NCBI RefSeq assembly: GCF_036569345.1
Contig: NZ_DATCQT010000203.1
Coordinates: forward strand, 16,615-80,614
Reading direction: 5' to 3'
Length of the DNA: 64,000 bases
DNA from: Clostridium_AD sp036569345
Lineage (GTDB): Bacteria; Bacillota; Clostridia; Clostridiales; Clostridiaceae
The notes below the pieces were generated by a model. That model had not been told where the DNA came from and searched no databases. It worked only from the letters and a program-made list of their open reading frames with translations. Position numbers and translations under genes: made by a program. Below, piece by piece: positions 60,755-64,000 of the stretch; the first letter of the stretch is position 1; every line of letters begins with the position of its first letter.

Positions 60755-61591
60755 TTAATTTGATTGCTTTAATCTATGGATATGCATAGTAATATATCCG
60801 ACTTCATCTTCACAAACTTTTTTTGAGAGTTTTTCTGAAATGAATTCGCATACCTTCTCAGAAATTGAAAACTCTTTACTCATTTCAGTTTTAACGGATT
60901 CTAACATTATATTTTTTAAAACCTTGTCATTTTCTATTCTATCTAAAGCATATCTTAAATGAGATACAAGCCTTGCATATTCCATAGATTTTTGCTTAGC
61001 CTTAATTCCAAGTATCTCCTCGATATATTCAATTACTTCTTTAATAATTCTAGTATATTTAAGACTTTGGGATACTTCCTCATTAACTCTAGCAGAATGT
61101 ATATGAAGAGTTATAAAACCGATTTCACTTTCTGGAAACTCCACATTTAATTTCTCTTTAATAAGATTTGTTCCTTTTTCTGCTATTTTGTATTCATCTG
61201 GGTATAAAGTATGTATTTCATTTAAAAACGGATTAACTATATCAATCCCAAGTTCCATTCTTTTCATTGCAAAACTAATATGATCACCTAGACCAACATG
61301 TATACGAGATGCTAACTTTTCATCTAAAATGTCTTCAGCAAGACAAATAATTTCTTCTGTTACTGCTAATATTTGCCCTTCTACATTTTTAAGAATTTCA
61401 ACATAATTAGCTTTTTCACTATCGTCAATCTTAATAAACTTCTGCTCAATATTACTTTCTTTAGTTATAAGTTCACCTGGCTTTTTACCAAAACCTATAC
61501 CTTTACCAAAAAGAACATAAACATTATTTTCTTTTTCAGAAACAACGACATTACTACTAAGAGATTTTAATACCTTATAATTAATACTCAT
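60755..61591 (-). CDS. PRD-domain transcription antiterminator (LicT/GlcT family)
   Basis: 278 residues. Co-antiterminator RNA-binding domain (1-58, YKVLKSLSSNVVVSEKENNVYVLFGKGIGFGKKPGE), PRD1 (about 70-170, His in RIHVGLGDHISFAMKR and ITLHIHSAR) and PRD2 (about 178-278, His in LVSHLRYALDRI and ITMHIHRLK). The PRD histidines would be phosphorylated by HPr and a PTS EII, controlling dimerisation and RNA binding. The RAT it should bind lies 18 bases past its stop, upstream of crr-ptsH-ptsI, so it probably controls the general PTS genes. GlcT is the closest named relative. Confidence 0.92.
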   Translation of the reverse strand: MSINYKVLKSLSSNVVVSEKENNVYVLFGKGIGFGKKPGELITKESNIEQKFIKIDDSEKANYVEILKNVEGQILAVTEEIICLAEDILDEKLASRIHVGLGDHISFAMKRMELGIDIVNPFLNEIHTLYPDEYKIAEKGTNLIKEKLNVEFPESEIGFITLHIHSARVNEEVSQSLKYTRIIKEVIEYIEEILGIKAKQKSMEYARLVSHLRYALDRIENDKVLKNIMLESVKTEMSKEFSISEKVCEFISEKLSKKVCEDEVGYITMHIHRLKQSN

Positions 61592-61940
61592 GTTAACATT
61601 ACCTCTTCTATAGTTTAAAATACATTCTGAAATTATTCAAGAGTTTTTTTAAATGTTCTTAGAAATTTAAAAATTAGCACTTATTTTGTAATATTTTGTT
61701 GACTAAAAAATTTAATCTTAGATTTCTTAAGTGTATTATAACATTATTATTAGAATATTGTAAAATACTATATAATTATTTTACCCATAAATCTAAATTT
61801 CATGTAAAAATTTTTAGTAATAAAGTTATTTAAATACAAGCCCCCCTATTGTAGTTTTTTCGATTCTACAATAGGGGGCTATTTTATTAAATATCAATAT
61901 TAATAGGTGTGGTTCATATCTTACTAACTTACTTAAACTT
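61592..61940. other. Intergenic region between hcp and the antiterminator gene, with hairpin
   Basis: 349 bases. AGCCCCCTATTGTAG (61866-61880 on plus is the complement side) and CTACAATAGGGGG form a strong hairpin at about 61841-61881, probably the hcp terminator although its T-run is weak. The rest is AT-rich and must hold the promoter of the antiterminator gene. Confidence 0.7.
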
Positions 61941-63584
61941 CTATGCCATAAACTTTTTTATATCGTCTTCTACGTTTGAAATTCCAGCTATTCCAAAATT
62001 CTCTACTAATACACTAACAACATTTGGGGATAAAAATGCAGGTAATGTTGGTCCTAAGTGGATATTTTTTACGCCTAAGTGAAGTAATGCCAATAACACT
62101 ATTACAGCTTTTTGTTCATACCATGCAATATTATATGTTATTGGTAATTCATTGATATCAGAAAGTCCAAACACTTCTTGTAATTTCATTGCAATAACAA
62201 CTAGTGAATATGAATCATTACATTGTCCTGCATCTAGAACTCTAGGTATTCCACCAATATCTCCGAGTTCTAATTTATTATATCTATATTTTGCACAACC
62301 TGCAGTTAGAATAACTGTATCCGTTGGTAACTCTTTTGCAAAATCAGTATAATATTCGCGGCCTTTCATGCGTCCATCACAACCAGCCATTACAAAGAAT
62401 CTTTTGATTGCTCCTGTTTTAACAGCTTCTACAACTTTATCAGCGAGTGCCATTACTTGATTATGAGCAAAACCTCCAACTATTTCTCCTCTTTCTATTT
62501 CAGTTGGTGCGCTACATTTTTTAGCATGTGTTATTATTACTGAGAAATCTTTTGCGCTTCCGTCGAATTTACTCTCTATGTGCCTTAGGCCATCAAACCC
62601 AGTTGCGCCAGTAGTATAAACTCTATCTTTATAAGAATCTTTTGGAGGAGTAATACAATTTGTTGTCATGAGTATAGGTCCATTAAAGCTTTCAAACTCT
62701 GAATTTTGCTTCCACCATGCATTCCCATAATTACCTACTAGGTGATCATATTTTTTGAATGCTGGATAATAGTTTGCTGGTAACATTTCACTATGAGTAT
62801 ATACATCTACTCCTGTGCCTTCTGTCTGTTTTAACAATTCTTCCATATCCTTCAAATCATGTCCACTAATTAATATTCCTGGGTTATTTCGAGTTCCTAT
62901 ATTTACCTTTGTAATTTCAGGATTTCCGTAAGTGGTGGTATTAGCTTCATCTAATAGTGCCATAGCGTCCACCCCATATTTACCACATTCAAGTACTAAT
63001 GCTACTAATTCATCAACAGACAAACTATCATTGGTAGTTTGCTGGAGTCCCTTTTGCATAAATGCGTAAAGGTCATGATTTTCATATCCTAAGTTAAATG
63101 CATGGTCAGCATAAGCTGCCATTCCCTTAATACCATAAGTTACTAGTTCTCTTAAAGATCTTACATCTTCATTTTCTGTTTTAAGAACTCCTACATTCTT
63201 AGATTTACTTTCAAATTCCTCAGGAGCACCTGTCCATGTTGCACAATCAGGTATTATGCCTTCTATTACTCCACCGGCATTTACGAGTTCTACTTTAATT
63301 ATTTCACGTAATTCTAGCGCTTTTGTAATTGTTTCTATAAATCTAGATTTATCAAAATTAGCATTTGTTATGGTCATGAATAATCCGTTTACTACAAATT
63401 TATTTATTTCTTCATTTTCTACTTTAAGTTCCCTCGCTCTAGTACTATAAATTGATATTCCTTTTAAAATATAGATTAATAAATCCTGCATATTGGCAAC
63501 ATCATCTGTTTTACCACAAACCCCACGCAGCGTGCATCCAGTACCCTTTGAAGTTTCTTGACATTGATAACAAAACATTCCCAT
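61941..63584 (-). CDS. hcp: Hydroxylamine reductase (hybrid cluster protein)
   Basis: 547 residues. N-terminal cluster ligands MFCYQCQETSKGTGCTLRGVCG (Cys at 5, 8, 17, 23). Hybrid-cluster residues appear in ISGHDLKD (His), MTTNCITPP, HAKKCSAPTEIERG and AGCAKYRYNK (Cys), with VLDAGQCNDSYSLVVIA following. Hcp reduces hydroxylamine and, in E. coli, NO; it protects anaerobes against nitrosative stress. No hcr reductase gene is adjacent. An operator at about -41.5 of the inferred promoter suggests activation by a CRP/FNR-family factor such as HcpR. Confidence 0.96.
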   Translation of the reverse strand: MGMFCYQCQETSKGTGCTLRGVCGKTDDVANMQDLLIYILKGISIYSTRARELKVENEEINKFVVNGLFMTITNANFDKSRFIETITKALELREIIKVELVNAGGVIEGIIPDCATWTGAPEEFESKSKNVGVLKTENEDVRSLRELVTYGIKGMAAYADHAFNLGYENHDLYAFMQKGLQQTTNDSLSVDELVALVLECGKYGVDAMALLDEANTTTYGNPEITKVNIGTRNNPGILISGHDLKDMEELLKQTEGTGVDVYTHSEMLPANYYPAFKKYDHLVGNYGNAWWKQNSEFESFNGPILMTTNCITPPKDSYKDRVYTTGATGFDGLRHIESKFDGSAKDFSVIITHAKKCSAPTEIERGEIVGGFAHNQVMALADKVVEAVKTGAIKRFFVMAGCDGRMKGREYYTDFAKELPTDTVILTAGCAKYRYNKLELGDIGGIPRVLDAGQCNDSYSLVVIAMKLQEVFGLSDINELPITYNIAWYEQKAVIVLLALLHLGVKNIHLGPTLPAFLSPNVVSVLVENFGIAGISNVEDDIKKFMA

Positions 63585-63704
63585 TTTAAATTCCCCCTAT
63601 TATTTTTGAATAGGCAACATTATTGTAATTGCCTTCCATAGTTTAAAATCTTATTATTCTGAATAATTAACACCAACATAAGTTATGCCTGTTGAACTAC
63701 CTTT

Positions 63705-63747
63705 ATTGTAGTATAAGGCAACCTAAAAGTCGGTAACAAATGTTACC
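63705..63747 (-). promoter_or_regulatory. hcp promoter with CRP/FNR-like operator
   Basis: Perfect palindrome GGTAACA-AA-TGTTACC (63732-63747) centred 41.5 bases before the start predicted from the -10 TACAAT (63705-63710 on the minus strand). The -35 region is poor, as expected for class II activation. GTAAC-N4-GTTAC is my recollection of the HcpR motif of clostridia; the assignment to HcpR is inferred. Confidence 0.7.
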
Positions 63748-63894
63748 TAAATATAATTTTTATAATTTATTTTGTTTTACTTAATTCATTAGCTCGATTT
63801 TAATATGTTCATATTGTAATTTATGTATTATTAAGGTATTATTATATTAAATAATACTATAAGGAGCATTCCTGTTATGAATTAAAATGAACTT

Positions 63895-64000
63895 TGAAAA
63901 AAAGAGCACCTACTGATAAAATACAGGGTATAACAGTTGCAACTTTTATCCCTAATTTATAATTATCAGTGGAGGTACTCAAGATGAATTATACACAAAA
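63895..64000 (+). mobile_element. Possible left end of an IS110-type element (partial)
   Basis: A structured leader GAGCACCTACTGATAA (63904-63919) against TTATCAGTGGAGGTACTC (63963-63980) with an inner AGGGTATAA/TTTTATCCCT stem encloses the ribosome site of the gene starting at 63984. IS110-family elements often have an untranslated structured left end that encodes a bridge RNA. Only the first codons of the gene are visible, so the assignment is tentative. Confidence 0.3.
63984..64000 (+). CDS. N-terminal codons of a gene running off the window, possibly IS110 transposase
   Basis: ATG at 63984 with GGAGG 8-12 bases upstream; only MNYTQ plus part of the next codon is visible. Clostridial IS110-family transposases often begin MNYTQN or MNYNQN, which is the sole basis for the call. 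Confidence 0.35.

Noticed and set aside
63862..63880. Tiny ORF ATG-AAT-TAA behind AAGGAG
   Set aside because: Only two codons; could be the remains of a gene cut by an insertion, but nothing else supports that.

Overview
The window looks like chromosomal DNA of a spore-forming, low-GC anaerobe of Clostridium sensu stricto. The evidence is the very AT-rich sequence, strong AGGAGG ribosome sites with many TTG/GTG starts, sporulation genes (AbrB, a YtxC-type protein, an alpha/beta-type SASP), Hcp, clostridial gene orders (infC-rpmI-rplT / ktrBA-trmH / pheST-zapA) and two T-box leaders. Most of the window is core genome. The accessory signals are a Bacilli-type class I aldolase, several palindromic intergenic elements, tandem repeats seeded at gene ends, and what may be the left end of an IS110-type element at the right edge.

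Layout. 1-1.3 kb: end of yajQ, abrB with a Spo0A-like box in its leader, a small membrane zinc-ribbon protein. 1.3-1.9 kb: no clear ORF, but a second promoter built like that of abrB, a 12-bp stem flanked by CCCCC motifs, and a strong terminator; this is a candidate small RNA. 1.9-7 kb (minus): nuclease-helicase fusion, Uup-type ABC-F, ZapA. 7-15.4 kb (minus): pheT and pheS behind a T-box, a TrmH-type methyltransferase, ktrA-ktrB, rplT-rpmI-infC behind a consensus promoter and attenuator. 15.4-20.1 kb: YtxC, a DUF6873-like protein, five tRNAs (Val-Asp-Phe-Gly-Cys), Hsp33, a methyltransferase, SASP. 20.5-24.4 kb: dapA-dapB and a divergent aminotransferase/dapH pair, which together outline the acetylase route to diaminopimelate. 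24.6-33 kb: two-OB-fold SSB-type protein, NodB deacetylase, DUF4364, YncE-like propeller, TSCPD protein, folC, and valS with a T-box. 33-43.3 kb: an ABC importer whose binding protein is 7 kb away from its ATPase and permease, with an inverted-repeat element, an aldolase and a 1427-residue activase/dehydratase fusion in between. 43.3-49.4 kb: transglutaminase-like membrane protein, RecX, M16 peptidase, preQ1-regulated queT, DEAD-box helicase. 49.4-57.8 kb: UPF0158, two YrzB-like DUF1292 paralogs, birA, radical SAM, HD hydrolase, CCA transferase, Y-family polymerase. 57.9-61.6 kb: glcT-type antiterminator, RAT/terminator, crr-ptsH-ptsI. 61.9-64 kb: hcp behind a CRP/FNR-like operator, then a new plus-strand gene start.

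The regulatory DNA is the most informative layer. It includes two T-boxes, a preQ1-I riboswitch that overlaps its own Shine-Dalgarno, an infC leader with a probable AUU start, a LicT/GlcT-type RAT in front of the general PTS genes, and an operator centred at about -41.5 for hcp. The main candidates for something undescribed are the abrB-like promoter plus C-rich RNA at 1.54-1.83 kb, and the three-copy palindromic family with a conserved GAGCGTTAGCGAG core. All calls come from reading the sequence; no database search or folding program was run.
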